Below are positions 27,620 to 36,946 of a DNA stretch of 64,000 nucleotides, in pieces. The position numbers and the translations under genes are program-made. Every line of letters starts with the position of its first letter. Positions within the stretch are counted from its first letter, which is position 1. The notes under the pieces were generated by a model. That model had not been told where the DNA came from, ran no database searches, and worked only from the letters and a program-made list of their open reading frames with translations. The DNA comes from Moraxella haemolytica (GTDB lineage Bacteria > Pseudomonadota > Gammaproteobacteria > Pseudomonadales > Moraxellaceae): positions 1,488,001-1,552,000 of the forward strand of contig NZ_CP089974.1 of NCBI RefSeq assembly GCF_030177935.1, written 5' to 3'.

Positions 27620-28627
27620 ATGAAAGTAACTCTCAAATCTTTAACGCTAGCGGTCTCTTTAGGACTATCTGCCATGCTAATTGGTGGTTGCAGTAATGAC
27701 AAAGCCGAACCACAAGCAGACCAAACAGCAGCTGTACAAAGCGATAAATTGGAAACTAAATTTGTAACTGTAGGTACAGGCGGTGCATCAGGTCCTTATA
27801 ACATCATTGGTACAGCATTGACCGAGTATTATGCCAAGACTTTTGGTGTCAATGCCAAAACTCAAACCACAGGAGCATCGGTTGAGAACATCAATCTGTT
27901 GTCTCAAAAGAAACTTGAGATGGCATTCGTCATGAGTGATGCTTTAAGCGATGCAGTCAATGGTCAAAACAAATTTGTTACCAATGTTGAAGGCATTTCT
28001 CAAATCGCAAGCCTATACCCAAATTATGTACAAATTGTCGCTTCTGGTGCTTCTGGCATTAAGTCTATTGAGGATTTAAAAGGCAAGCGAATCGCCGTTG
28101 GTGCTCAAGGATCTGGTGTTGAAGTAGCTACTCGTGCCCTACTTAAAGGATTTGGCATCACTTATGATGACATCGAAGTTGACTATTTAGGCTATGCAGA
28201 AGCTGCCGATGGCCTAAAATCTGGCAAACTAGACGCAGCATTCCTAACCAGCGGTCTACCAAACTCATCACTGATGGAACTACAGCAAGGTTTTGATCTA
28301 CAAATTGTCGGTGTACCTGCTGACAAACTTCAAGAGATCGCCAAAGATAAAACCTTCTTTATCCCAATGGATATCCCTGCTAACACCTATGGCAACGAGA
28401 CTGCCATACCAACTGCTGCCATCTTAAATGCTTTAGTGGTTCGTTCAGACATGAGTGATGATGATGTTTATAAGCTGACAAAAGCACTGTTTGATAACAT
28501 TGAAACGCTAAAAAGCGCTCACCAAGCCGCCAATGACATCAGCGTAGAAAACGCTCAAAAAGGCTTAGTTGCACCACTACACCCAGGTGCAAAACGCTAC
28601 TATGATGAGCAGGCTGACAAAAAATAA
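27620..28627 (+). CDS. TAXI-type TRAP transporter substrate-binding lipoprotein
   Basis: Receptor that captures a solute and hands it to the TRAP permease. The 335-residue precursor has a signal sequence ending in IGGC (Cys at 24), predicting lipidation, followed by an Ala/Gln linker. The fold is that of TAXI proteins: FVTVGTGGASGPYNIIGTAL, NINLLSQKKLEMAFVMSDAL, KGKRIAVGAQGSGVEVATRALL. TAXI receptors of Gram-negative bacteria are usually free periplasmic proteins, so the lipobox is unusual. Ligand unknown; glutamate, 2-oxoglutarate or other small acids are known for relatives. Start chosen at the ATG with AAGGAAAG upstream. Its stop overlaps the next start by one base. Confidence 0.9.
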   Translation: MKVTLKSLTLAVSLGLSAMLIGGCSNDKAEPQADQTAAVQSDKLETKFVTVGTGGASGPYNIIGTALTEYYAKTFGVNAKTQTTGASVENINLLSQKKLEMAFVMSDALSDAVNGQNKFVTNVEGISQIASLYPNYVQIVASGASGIKSIEDLKGKRIAVGAQGSGVEVATRALLKGFGITYDDIEVDYLGYAEAADGLKSGKLDAAFLTSGLPNSSLMELQQGFDLQIVGVPADKLQEIAKDKTFFIPMDIPANTYGNETAIPTAAILNALVVRSDMSDDDVYKLTKALFDNIETLKSAHQAANDISVENAQKGLVAPLHPGAKRYYDEQADKK

Positions 28628-29139
28628 TGCTCAATCACACCAACAAAACAACCGTCATAATGATTATGATGGTTGTTCTGTTTGTATTGATGACAACCGT
28701 GCCAATCAACACAGTCGCCATGCTACATATTAAAGACATCTCTTGTCGGTTACCTGATGTTTTTAGTCTAAAATGGCGACATTCTGTTGAAAGGCAGTAC
28801 TGGCAGGAAGTGTATCAACTGCATTATCCAAACATCGCCCTAAACAAGACTTACCTACAGACCTTTGGGGCAGGCACACCCAGTCTAGGAAGTACTGTTG
28901 ATGCCCCAGATGGCTATGTTGGTCAAGCTGTTCATCTAACCTTAAAAGAACTCAACTGGCTAGTCTCAGCCAATATGCAAGGCGAGATTATCTTGGGTGA
29001 TGGCATTGATGACGCACAAACTTGGGCGGTGTATCAGCTGATTGAACAGCCAAGCGAAGTGCGGATTTTGCCACAAAAATTAACCTTTTGGCAAAATCAA
29101 TCCATACCAACATGCCAATCGCTAATTACCAGTCCTTAA
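28627..29139 (+). CDS. DUF1850 protein of the TRAP operon
   Basis: A 170-residue protein with one N-terminal hydrophobic segment (about residues 9-30, signal or anchor) and a periplasmic domain containing FSLKWRHSVERQYWQEVYQL and TFGAGTPSLG, the pattern of DUF1850. Genes of this family are commonly found between TAXI receptor and permease genes; the role is unknown, perhaps helping receptor docking. The start overlaps the receptor stop (TAATG), giving translational coupling. Confidence 0.8.
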   Translation: MLNHTNKTTVIMIMMVVLFVLMTTVPINTVAMLHIKDISCRLPDVFSLKWRHSVERQYWQEVYQLHYPNIALNKTYLQTFGAGTPSLGSTVDAPDGYVGQAVHLTLKELNWLVSANMQGEIILGDGIDDAQTWAVYQLIEQPSEVRILPQKLTFWQNQSIPTCQSLITSP

Positions 29140-29270
29140 AACAGTTTCATCAAGCTAAATTCATTGTTACACAAGACCAATTACCAACCCAATCGTCATC
29201 AGCTCAGTTGATGATACGCTCTATTGTAGATGCCCTAAATTGTATGTTTTAATCTTTGTTGGACATTGTC

Positions 29271-31238
29271 ATGAACTCACACTCATCCACACCCCCATCA
29301 GATGCACAAGAGATTTTAGAAAAGTACGACCGTGAATCTGTTACCAGAAATAACATGGGAAAAGCGACCAGCTATATCATCGCTGCCCTTGCCATTGCTT
29401 ATTCTATTTTCCATCTATATATCACATTCAATCCTTTGCCTGAGCTGATACAACGCTCAGTTCATGTGGCAGTTGGGATTGGCTTGATTTTTTTGATTTA
29501 TCCTGCCACCAAAAAATCTGCACGCAATAAAGTTGCTCCGTTTGACTGGATTTGGCTCATCGCTTCCTTATCAACCGCAGGCTATTTGATTTGGCAATAC
29601 CAAGACATTGTCAGTGTGCGTGGCGGCATACCCAATCAGCTTGATGTCATGTTCTCAATCATTGCTGTACTGGTGGTGCTAGAGGGTGCAAGGCGTATTA
29701 CAGGTTGGATATTACCAATTTTTGCACTGATATTTTTAGCATACCCATTCATCAGCCATATGGATTTTATGCCTGACCGCCTGCTGACCCGAGCATATGA
29801 TATGGGAGATATTTTTGGGCAGTTATACCTAAAAACCGAAGGTCTGTATTCAACTGCCATCGGTGCTTCAGTAACCTTTATTTTTCTGTTCATTTTATTC
29901 GGTGCGTTTTTGGCTCGCTCTGGCATGGGTCAGTTATTTAATGACTTGGCACTTGCATTGGCAGGTCATAAACAAGGTGGTCCTGCAAAAGTTGCCGTCA
30001 TCTCAAGTGGTTTTATGGGCTCGATTAATGGTGCTGCGGTAGCAAATGTTGTCGGCACAGGTGCGTTCACCATCCCCCTTATGAAAAAAGTTGGCTATGA
30101 TAAAAACTTTGCAGGTGCAGTTGAAGCCAGTGCTTCAGTTGGCGGACAAATTTTACCGCCCATCATGGGAGCAGCCGCCTTTATCATGGCAGAAACCACA
30201 GGGGTGAAGTACAGTACGATTGCCTTGGCTGCCACACTGCCAGCCTTGCTATACTATTTGGGCGTGATTGCACAGGTGCATTTTCGTGCCGGTAAAAACA
30301 ACCTAACTGGCATCTCTAAAGACAATCTGCCACAAGTCAAAGCCGTGCTAAAAGCTCGTGGTCATATGCTACTTCCCATTGTTTTTTTGGTTTATTTATT
30401 AGCAAAAAATATGCCTGTTGGCTATGCAGCGGCCTACACAATTGGTGTTACGGTCATCGTAAGCTGGTTGCGTCCTGAAACTCGCATGGGGCTATCAGAC
30501 ATCGTTGCGGCATTGATAGATGGTGCCAAACAATCACTGTCTGTCATGGCAGCGTGCGTGGTCGTAGGCATCGTCATCGGTGTGGTAAATTTAACCAGTT
30601 TTGGCACGGTAATGACTTCATCAATCGTTACCTTAGGTGCAGGGTCATTATTTTTGACTTTATTGCTCACCATGATTGCCTCTATGGTGCTTGGCATGGG
30701 ACTACCCTCAATTCCTGCCTATATCATCACCGCCACAATGGCAGCACCTGCTCTTGCTAACTTTGATGTTCCTGTACTGGTGGCACATATGTTTGTTTTT
30801 TATTTTGGGATCTTTGCCAATATCACGCCACCTGTCGCACTGGCCGCCTTTGCTGGTGCAGGTATCTCTGGTGGCGACCCCATGAAAACAGGCTGGCAGT
30901 CTTTAAAACTGGCATTAGCAGGCTTTATCGTGCCATTCATGTTTGTGTACAATCCGAACATGATGATGATAGACACCACCGATATCGCTGTTACCGCCAA
31001 AGAGTTCGCCATGCCTGCTTGGCATGTCATCATCAGTGTTGCCATCACTTCTATCATTGGCGTACTTGCTTTGTCATCGGCAGTTGAAGGCTATTTCAAG
31101 GCCCCCATGCCAATTTGGCAACGCATCATCTTGGCGGTAGGTGCGTTTTGTTTGATTATTCCTGAAACAATCACAGACATTATCGGCATTGCTATTGTGG
31201 CAAGTATGATTGTGCTAAACATAAAATCCGCCAAATAA
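29271..31238 (+). CDS. TRAP transporter permease, fused small and large subunits (TAXI type)
   Basis: Inner-membrane secondary transporter driven by an ion gradient. The 655-residue protein fuses the four-helix DctQ-like part (about residues 30-170) to the DctM-like part (about 190-655), as is normal for TAXI systems. Conserved stretches include GSINGAAVANVVGTGAFTIP, SASVGGQILPPIMGAAAF, GMGLPSIPAYIITA and FGIFANITPPVALAAFAGAG, which form the substrate and ion sites of the large subunit. Start at the ATG at 29271; a TTG 15 bases earlier is a weaker alternative. A strong terminator ends the operon. Confidence 0.93.
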   Translation: MNSHSSTPPSDAQEILEKYDRESVTRNNMGKATSYIIAALAIAYSIFHLYITFNPLPELIQRSVHVAVGIGLIFLIYPATKKSARNKVAPFDWIWLIASLSTAGYLIWQYQDIVSVRGGIPNQLDVMFSIIAVLVVLEGARRITGWILPIFALIFLAYPFISHMDFMPDRLLTRAYDMGDIFGQLYLKTEGLYSTAIGASVTFIFLFILFGAFLARSGMGQLFNDLALALAGHKQGGPAKVAVISSGFMGSINGAAVANVVGTGAFTIPLMKKVGYDKNFAGAVEASASVGGQILPPIMGAAAFIMAETTGVKYSTIALAATLPALLYYLGVIAQVHFRAGKNNLTGISKDNLPQVKAVLKARGHMLLPIVFLVYLLAKNMPVGYAAAYTIGVTVIVSWLRPETRMGLSDIVAALIDGAKQSLSVMAACVVVGIVIGVVNLTSFGTVMTSSIVTLGAGSLFLTLLLTMIASMVLGMGLPSIPAYIITATMAAPALANFDVPVLVAHMFVFYFGIFANITPPVALAAFAGAGISGGDPMKTGWQSLKLALAGFIVPFMFVYNPNMMMIDTTDIAVTAKEFAMPAWHVIISVAITSIIGVLALSSAVEGYFKAPMPIWQRIILAVGAFCLIIPETITDIIGIAIVASMIVLNIKSAK

Positions 31239-31268
31239 GACTCTCAACAAGCAGTTATTTCATCTAAC

Positions 31269-31300
31269 AAAATAGCCAAGTTGTCTAACTTGGCTATTTT
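31269..31300 (+). terminator. Terminator of the TAXI-TRAP operon
   Basis: AAAATAGCCAAGTT and AACTTGGCTATTTT form a 14-bp perfect stem with a 4-nt loop. Confidence 0.9.
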
Positions 31301-31335
31301 ATGCTCTTTTGATAAGCGTACTTGATAAGATGCGT

Positions 31336-31417
31336 ACAAGAGACGACGATATCACAACGATGTTTTTAGATTAACGCTTAAACTGGTACGCCCTAACACA
31401 GACTTCATGTCTCTTGT
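31336..31417. repeat. Inverted and direct repeats ahead of the glutaminyl cyclase gene
   Basis: ACAAGAGAC (31336-31344) is repeated inverted as GTCTCTTGT (31409-31417), with GCGTAC / GTACGC just outside the first and inside the second arm. Just upstream TTGATAAG occurs twice, each time followed within a few bases by CGTAC. The arms could close a stem-loop of about 80 bases. Confidence 0.4.
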
Positions 31418-31489
31418 GCCAAAATCTCTTGACGCTAGGCTGATTATAGGGTATTTTGGGTAAATATATTGTTTTATCATTTGACTTTT

Positions 31490-32269
31490 ATGACACACCG
31501 ATTTTTTGCAATATTTTATAAAATCGCCCTGATTGCTTTACTCGCACCACTTCATCAAAACGCAAGTGCAAACACCGCCACACTCATCGCCACCCATCCA
31601 AGTGATGACAAGGCTTTTGTGCAAGGTCTTGAAGTTCTAGATGGCAAAAAATTACTCATGGCAACAGGTCTATATGGCAAATCAACCATTGGTATCTTTG
31701 ACCTAGATACACAGCATCACACAATAAAAGACACCCTACGGCATGAATTTTTTGGTGAAGGGGCAACCATCACGCCTTATGGGATTTGGCAATTAACATG
31801 GCGAGAAAATGTTGCCTTTTTACGCAATTTACAAACCTTTAAGATTGTGCGTAATGCACACTATGCAGGCGAAGGTTGGGGTCTAGCTTATGATGGCACA
31901 GCCGATCGTCTTTATATGTCAGATGGTACAGACAGCCTACAAATTCGCCACGCCAAAACTTTTGAGCTTATCAGCACCTTTCCTGTACGGTATCAAGGGC
32001 GAAGCCTAAAGTTTATCAATGAGTTAGAATTTGCCAATGGCTTTATTTACGCCAATATCTGGCAGACCAACCTCATCATAAAAATCAACCCAAAAAACGG
32101 AAATGTCGTCCAATTTTATGATTTGACCGACATATTACAAAATGCCAATTTCACCCAAGAACAACGCCAAAAAATAGATGTTCTCAATGGTATTGCCCAT
32201 ATCAACGGCAATCGTTTTTATGTTACAGGTAAGTTTTACCCTTTAATCTTTGAGGTGGAGTTACCTTAG
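31490..32269 (+). CDS. Glutaminyl-peptide cyclotransferase (bacterial/plant type)
   Basis: Predicted periplasmic enzyme that turns N-terminal glutamine into pyroglutamate. The 259-residue precursor has a signal peptide (cleavage near ASA-NT). A five-bladed propeller follows, with family motifs FFGEGATITPYGIWQLTW, GEGWGLAYDG, YMSDGTDSL, INELEFANGFIYANIW and DVLNGIAH...YVTGKFYP, all typical of PF05096. The start is uncertain: the ATG at 31490 lacks a clear ribosome site, and a TTG at 31469 has GGG at 8 bases and would add seven residues. It is convergent with clpB. Confidence 0.88.
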   Translation: MTHRFFAIFYKIALIALLAPLHQNASANTATLIATHPSDDKAFVQGLEVLDGKKLLMATGLYGKSTIGIFDLDTQHHTIKDTLRHEFFGEGATITPYGIWQLTWRENVAFLRNLQTFKIVRNAHYAGEGWGLAYDGTADRLYMSDGTDSLQIRHAKTFELISTFPVRYQGRSLKFINELEFANGFIYANIWQTNLIIKINPKNGNVVQFYDLTDILQNANFTQEQRQKIDVLNGIAHINGNRFYVTGKFYPLIFEVELP

Positions 32270-32276
32270 TCATGAT

Positions 32277-32306
32277 AAAAAACAGACCAAAAGCGGTCTG
32301 TTTTTT
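32277..32306. terminator. Bidirectional terminator between the cyclase gene and clpB
   Basis: AAAAAACAGACC and GGTCTGTTTTTT form a 12-bp perfect stem around AAAAGC. Confidence 0.9.
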
Positions 32307-32315
32307 AAGGTAACA

Positions 32316-34889
32316 TCAGTTAAGGCATAATTTTTCAAAAACAAGCTGTTTGTTATTCACGCCTACTACAATGGTATCGCCAGAAACAAACTCTCCTCCT
32401 AGCAGTTTTTGAGCAAGAGGATTCTCAATTTCTTGCAAAATAGCTCTTTTTAACGGTCTTGCCCCAAACACAGGGTCATAGCCCACCGACACCAACTCAT
32501 TCATCGCTTCTTCTGAGATCATAAGTCCTAGCTCACGCTCTTTGAGTCTGGCTCTTAGGCGGTCAAGCTGAATAGTGGCAATGCCTGCCATGTGCGATTG
32601 ACCCAGTGGATGAAAGACCACAATCTCATCAATGCGATTGATAAACTCAGGGCGGAAATGAGCATTCACCGAATCCATGACCGCAGATTTGATTGCTTCG
32701 TATTCATCGCCTGCCATATCAAAGATTTTTTGGCTACCAAGGTTTGATGTCATGATAATTACAGTGTTTTTAAAGTCCACCACACGCCCTTGAGAGTCGG
32801 TCAAACGCCCATCATCTAAGATCTGCAATAAGATATTAAACACATCTGGGTGAGCTTTTTCTACTTCATCAAAAAGCACCACACTATAAGGCTTACGGCG
32901 AACAGCTTCAGTCAGTACCCCACCTTCTTCATAGCCAACATAGCCTGGGGGAGCACCCACCAAACGACTGACGCTGTGCTTCTCCATAAACTCGCTCATG
33001 TCAATACGCACCATGGCAGTTTCATCATCAAACAAAAAATTAGCCAATGATTTAGTCAGCTCAGTTTTGCCCACGCCTGTCGGTCCTAAAAATAAGAATG
33101 AACCGCTTGGGCGATTGGGGTCGGATAGCCCTGCACGGCTACGGCGTACAGCATTGGCGACCGATTTGACCGCTTCATCCTGACCAATCACCCGCTCATG
33201 AAGTGCCATCTCCATGGATAAAAGCTTCTCACGCTCGCCCTGCATCATCTTGGCAACAGGAATTCCTGTGGCTGACGAGACCACTTCGGCGATTTCATTA
33301 TCCGTAACCTTATTTCTAAGCAGTTTGGGTGCATCTGCTTCATCATGCTGTTCATCAGTCAGGCGTTTTTGTAGCTCTGGAATCACGCCATACTGTAGGC
33401 GACCTGCTTCAGCAAAATCGCCTTCTCGCTGAGCTTTTTCTAAGGCGATGCGTGCTTTATCAAGCTCAATTTGAGCGTGTTTTGTGCCTTCCACTAGGGC
33501 TTTTTCTGCTTTCCAAATCTCTTCTAAGTCGTTATATTCTTTACTTAGTTCATCAATTTGGGCTTGTAATTGCTTCACCTGTGCTTGACTGCTTGCATCA
33601 TCTTCTTTTTTGACAGTTTCCAACTGCATTTTTAGCTGAATGATGCGTCTATCAAGTTTGTCCAAACTTTCAGGCTTACTATCAAGCTCCATTTTGATAC
33701 GAGAAGCCGCCTCATCAATCAAATCAATCGCCTTGTCGGGCAATTGACGATCGGTGATGTAGCGGTGCGACATCTTAGCGGCGGCGATGATGGCACTGTC
33801 TAGGATTTTAACCCCATGATGTAGCTCATAACGCTCTTTTAAACCACGCAAAATAGCAACCGTATCCTCCACACTTGGCTCATCAACCAACACCTTTTGA
33901 AAACGACGCTCAAGTGCTGGGTCTTTTTCGATATATTGGCGATATTCATCAAGAGTGGTCGCTCCCACACAGCGAAGCTCGCCACGAGCTAAGGCAGGCT
34001 TTAGCATATTGCCAGCGTCCATCGCTCCGCTGGTTTTACCTGCCCCAACCATGGTATGTAGCTCATCAATAAACAAGATGATATTGCCATCTTGTTTGGC
34101 AAGCTCGTTTAATACCGCCTTGAGACGCTCCTCAAACTCGCCATGATATTTCGCCCCAGCAATGAGCGACCCCATGTCAAGCGATAACACCTCTTTGTTT
34201 TTTAGACTCTCTGGCACCTCGCCATTGATGATACGCTGAGCAAGTCCCTCAACAATCGCAGTTTTACCCACCCCAGCCTCACCTATCAACACAGGGTTAT
34301 TCTTGGTGCGTCTGGATAAGACTTGCACCGTACGGCGAATCTCATCATCTCGTCCGATGACAGGGTCAAGCTTGCCCTCTTTTGCTCTTTCGGTTAGATT
34401 GATGGTGTATTTTTCTAGGGCGTTTCTAGTTTCTTCAGCATTGGCAGTCTTCACGGCATCTCCCCCTCTGATGTGATTGATGATGGTTTGTAATTTTTGG
34501 GTGTTGAGACCTGACCTATCCAAGATGGTCTTGGTATCAGCAGTTTGAGCAAGAGCAAACAACAGCCACTCACATGGCACAAATTCATCGCCTGCCTCAT
34601 TGGCAAACTTTTCGGTCAAATTCAAAACCTGTGCCAAGTCAGGGGCGATACTTGCCTGACCTGTAGGATTTGATAGTGTTGCTAAAGCATCAATCTTGTT
34701 ATCAAGCTCGCTTTGTAATACTGTCAAATTCGCCCCTGCCTGAGTCAGCATGGCACGATAAGCATCATCTTGAGTCAGCACTGATAAAGCATGCACGGCA
34801 AAGATAGCAGTATGACTGCGACTCACCGCAAGCGACTGAGCGGATTGCAGGGTCTGTTTAAGTTTATGGGTATATTTATCAAAGTTCAT
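32316..34889 (-). CDS. clpB: ClpB disaggregase
   Basis: Hexameric AAA+ chaperone that pulls proteins from aggregates together with DnaK. The 857-residue protein has the N domain (1-145), first AAA module with Walker A GEAGVGKT at 203-210, the coiled-coil middle domain (about 400-530) that contacts DnaK, second AAA module with [12 protein letters not shown], and the C-terminal domain. It lacks the IGF/L ClpP-docking loop, as expected for ClpB. Ribosome site AGGA. It is divergent from the CMD-family gene, separated by 224 bases containing promoters for both. Confidence 0.97.
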   Translation of the reverse strand: MNFDKYTHKLKQTLQSAQSLAVSRSHTAIFAVHALSVLTQDDAYRAMLTQAGANLTVLQSELDNKIDALATLSNPTGQASIAPDLAQVLNLTEKFANEAGDEFVPCEWLLFALAQTADTKTILDRSGLNTQKLQTIINHIRGGDAVKTANAEETRNALEKYTINLTERAKEGKLDPVIGRDDEIRRTVQVLSRRTKNNPVLIGEAGVGKTAIVEGLAQRIINGEVPESLKNKEVLSLDMGSLIAGAKYHGEFEERLKAVLNELAKQDGNIILFIDELHTMVGAGKTSGAMDAGNMLKPALARGELRCVGATTLDEYRQYIEKDPALERRFQKVLVDEPSVEDTVAILRGLKERYELHHGVKILDSAIIAAAKMSHRYITDRQLPDKAIDLIDEAASRIKMELDSKPESLDKLDRRIIQLKMQLETVKKEDDASSQAQVKQLQAQIDELSKEYNDLEEIWKAEKALVEGTKHAQIELDKARIALEKAQREGDFAEAGRLQYGVIPELQKRLTDEQHDEADAPKLLRNKVTDNEIAEVVSSATGIPVAKMMQGEREKLLSMEMALHERVIGQDEAVKSVANAVRRSRAGLSDPNRPSGSFLFLGPTGVGKTELTKSLANFLFDDETAMVRIDMSEFMEKHSVSRLVGAPPGYVGYEEGGVLTEAVRRKPYSVVLFDEVEKAHPDVFNILLQILDDGRLTDSQGRVVDFKNTVIIMTSNLGSQKIFDMAGDEYEAIKSAVMDSVNAHFRPEFINRIDEIVVFHPLGQSHMAGIATIQLDRLRARLKERELGLMISEEAMNELVSVGYDPVFGARPLKRAILQEIENPLAQKLLGGEFVSGDTIVVGVNNKQLVFEKLCLN

Positions 34890-34940
34890 TGAGTTTCCTA
34901 ATGGTTTGATGTGCAGTCAAATTGACTTGCTTTGTTGTCA

Positions 34941-34970
34941 AATATATGCTAGGCATTTTGATTTTTTCAA
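34941..34970 (-). promoter_or_regulatory. Candidate promoter of clpB
   Basis: On the minus strand TTGAAA (34970-34965) is followed after 18 bases by TATATT (34946-34941). The expected sigma32 -10 (CCCCATNT) is only partly matched in the same place (CTAGCATAT), so a vegetative promoter is as likely as a heat-shock one. Confidence 0.4.
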
Positions 34971-35048
34971 TAAACAATGACTGATAATGAATAAATAATT
35001 TTATAACTAATTGATTTTTAATATAATTTATAAATTTTTTAACACCCC

Positions 35049-35078
35049 TTGTAATTTTTTGGGTCATTCCCATATATA
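35049..35078 (+). promoter_or_regulatory. Candidate promoter of the CMD-family gene
   Basis: TTGTAA (35049-35054), 18 bases, TATATA (35073-35078), about 35 bases before the ATG of the CMD-family gene. Confidence 0.45.
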
Positions 35079-35113
35079 AAGAAAGTCTGTCTTTTTTATA
35101 TTGGAGAATAAAC

Positions 35114-35668
35114 ATGACTCGTCTCACTCTACACACCCTAGACACCGCCCCAGAAAATGCTAAAGAACGCATGGAAGCTGTACAAAAAACCAATGGCTTT
35201 ATTCCAAATCTTATCGGCGTGCTTGCCAATTCACCACAAGCACTGGAAATGTATCAAGAAGTGAGCAAGATGAATAGCAAAAACTCGCTCACACCAGAGG
35301 AAATTGAGGTAGTGCAGATTACCGCCGCTGTGCATAATAACTGCGACTTTTGCGTAGCAGGACACACAAAAATCGCCGAAGCACGCCTAAAAATGTCACC
35401 TGCAGTCGTAACAGCACTGCGTACTCGCACCAGTATTGATGAAAATGCAAAATATCAAGCCTTAGCCCAATTCACCATGCAACTTATTGACAAGCGTGGT
35501 CAAGTGTCTGATGAAGAACTAAAGACTTTTAAATCAGCAGGTTATAACGACCAAAATGTCCTAGATGTCATCATGGGTGTGGCACTGGCTACACTATGCA
35601 ATTATGCAAACACCGTTGCCAAAACCGACACCAACCCAGAATTATCCGCTTTTGCACCAAATCGTTAA
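35114..35668 (+). CDS. Carboxymuconolactone decarboxylase / AhpD-like family protein
   Basis: A 184-residue cytoplasmic helical protein of the CMD superfamily. The redox motif C77-D-F-C80-V-A-G-H84 matches the CxxCxxxH active site of AhpD-type alkylhydroperoxidases, so a thiol peroxidase or disulphide reductase role is more likely than decarboxylation. The partner for reduction is unknown. Ribosome site TTGGAGA. Monocistronic; divergent from clpB, which may hint at stress-related expression (inference). Confidence 0.88.
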   Translation: MTRLTLHTLDTAPENAKERMEAVQKTNGFIPNLIGVLANSPQALEMYQEVSKMNSKNSLTPEEIEVVQITAAVHNNCDFCVAGHTKIAEARLKMSPAVVTALRTRTSIDENAKYQALAQFTMQLIDKRGQVSDEELKTFKSAGYNDQNVLDVIMGVALATLCNYANTVAKTDTNPELSAFAPNR

Positions 35669-35682
35669 TCATATCAGTTTTA

Positions 35683-35721
35683 AAACAAAATAACCTGTTA
35701 AAACAATAGGTTATTTTGTTT
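35683..35721. terminator. Terminator after the CMD-family gene
   Basis: AAACAAAATAACCT and AGGTTATTTTGTTT form a 14-bp perfect stem with an 11-nt loop; T-rich on both sides, so it can also serve the convergent small membrane-protein gene. Confidence 0.8.
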
Positions 35722-35847
35722 ACCATGGCAAAGCATATCAAATTAAAATCGCAATCCTTCAAGCAACACCAACCTTGAAATATCATTTCATTCATCAAAT
35801 GCCAACACAATCATCCCTAAACAGACCATGCTTAACTTTTTAGATAT

Positions 35848-36126
35848 TTAGCTTGGGTGAAATAATTTAAAAGAATAAACCAGTATCAAACCAATCACCC
35901 ATACCACTGCCTGAAAAATCAACACAAAGCGTTTTTGCCCCCTTGTGGCGGTTGCCATCTTATTGCCAGTTTTGATACTGATAAAATCCGCAAGCACCGA
36001 AAGCACCGCACACAGAGCAAATGCGTGATAGGCATAGCCATTGTTTTGTGTAATGCTAATCGCCACCGCCATCACACCCACAAAGAATAAGGATAAGGAT
36101 AATATATTCGCCAATCTTTTGTTCAT
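35848..36126 (-). CDS. Small three-helix membrane protein of the ABC operon
   Basis: A 92-residue protein with three predicted membrane helices (about residues 5-25, 31-50 and 65-87) and a basic loop (KTGNKMATATRGQKR) between the second and third. I do not recognise the family. The ribosome site AGGAG abuts the ATG at 36132 but is 6 bases from the ATG at 36126, so the latter is preferred. Only 10 bases follow the ATPase gene stop, so it is the last gene of the ABC importer operon and may be an accessory subunit. Confidence 0.7.
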   Translation of the reverse strand: MNKRLANILSLSLFFVGVMAVAISITQNNGYAYHAFALCAVLSVLADFISIKTGNKMATATRGQKRFVLIFQAVVWVIGLILVYSFKLFHPS

Positions 36127-36136
36127 GACCATCTCC

Positions 36137-36931
36137 TTAGCCTAATAGCAACGCATCATCAGCAACCTTTTCACCACGAGTACGCTCAAACATATTCAAT
36201 AAATCCTGTACCGTCATGCCGTGCCGTTCATCGCCTGACACATCAAGCACCACACGACCTTGGTGTAGCATCACTGTGCGTGTTCCGTGAGTGAGTGCCT
36301 GCTGCATTGAGTGCGTTACCATCATGGTGGTCAAACCATTTTCTTGGACAATTTTATCCGTCAGTTCAAGCACAAAAGCAGCCGTTTTGGGATCTAATGC
36401 AGCCGTATGCTCATCAAGCAAGAGAATTTTAGATGGTTGCAGGCTTGCCATAAGCAGGCTTACTGCCTGACGCTGACCGCCTGATAACAGCCCCATGCGG
36501 TCGGTCAAGCGGTTCTCCAGTCCAAGTTTTAAGATAGAAAGTTTTTCACGGAAAATCTCACGATTTTTGTTGTTTAATGCCGATGCCAAACTCCTAATAC
36601 CACCACGCTTAAATGCCAATGCCATATTCTCTTCAATGGTCAAGGCTTCACAAGTACCCGCCATCGGATCTTGAAATACTCGTGCCACTAAATGACTGCG
36701 TTTGTGCGTAGGCAATCTAGTAACATCTTTATCATGAATCACCACCAAACCAGAGTCAGGCTGTAACGCCCCACTGATGGTATTTAAAAAAGTAGATTTA
36801 CCTGCACCATTAGTACCAATTACGGTAACAAACTCACCGGCTGTAATATGCAGGCTGACGCCTTGTAAGGCAGGATTTTCAATCGGTGTACCTTTGTTGA
36901 ATGTCAAACGCAGGTCTTTTGCAATCATCAT
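36137..36931 (-). CDS. ABC transporter ATP-binding protein
   Basis: Cytoplasmic ATPase of the importer encoded by this operon. The 264-residue protein has Walker A GTNGAGKST (about residues 39-47), signature LLSGGQRQAVSLLMA, Walker B ILLLDEHTAALD and the switch His in VTHSM. The Walker B and signature sequences resemble the ATPases paired with PF04392 receptors (TrpZ-like). It starts 15 bases after the permease stop, with two ATG codons in tandem. Confidence 0.93.
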   Translation of the reverse strand: MMIAKDLRLTFNKGTPIENPALQGVSLHITAGEFVTVIGTNGAGKSTFLNTISGALQPDSGLVVIHDKDVTRLPTHKRSHLVARVFQDPMAGTCEALTIEENMALAFKRGGIRSLASALNNKNREIFREKLSILKLGLENRLTDRMGLLSGGQRQAVSLLMASLQPSKILLLDEHTAALDPKTAAFVLELTDKIVQENGLTTMMVTHSMQQALTHGTRTVMLHQGRVVLDVSGDERHGMTVQDLLNMFERTRGEKVADDALLLG

Positions 36932-36946
36932 AAGCCCATCACTCCG

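Noticed and set aside
27493-27696. Possible small gene after zapA
   Set aside because: It overlaps the hairpin and the start of the TAXI receptor gene in another frame, with no ribosome site or motif.
34941-34970. Classical sigma32 heat-shock promoter for clpB
   Set aside because: The -35 is fair (TTGAAA), but the -10 lacks CCCC; kept only as an ordinary promoter candidate.
35848-36126. Small membrane protein as a toxin or holin
   Set aside because: Its position at the end of an ABC importer operon with a good ribosome site and three evenly spaced helices fits an accessory subunit better; no antitoxin partner is present.
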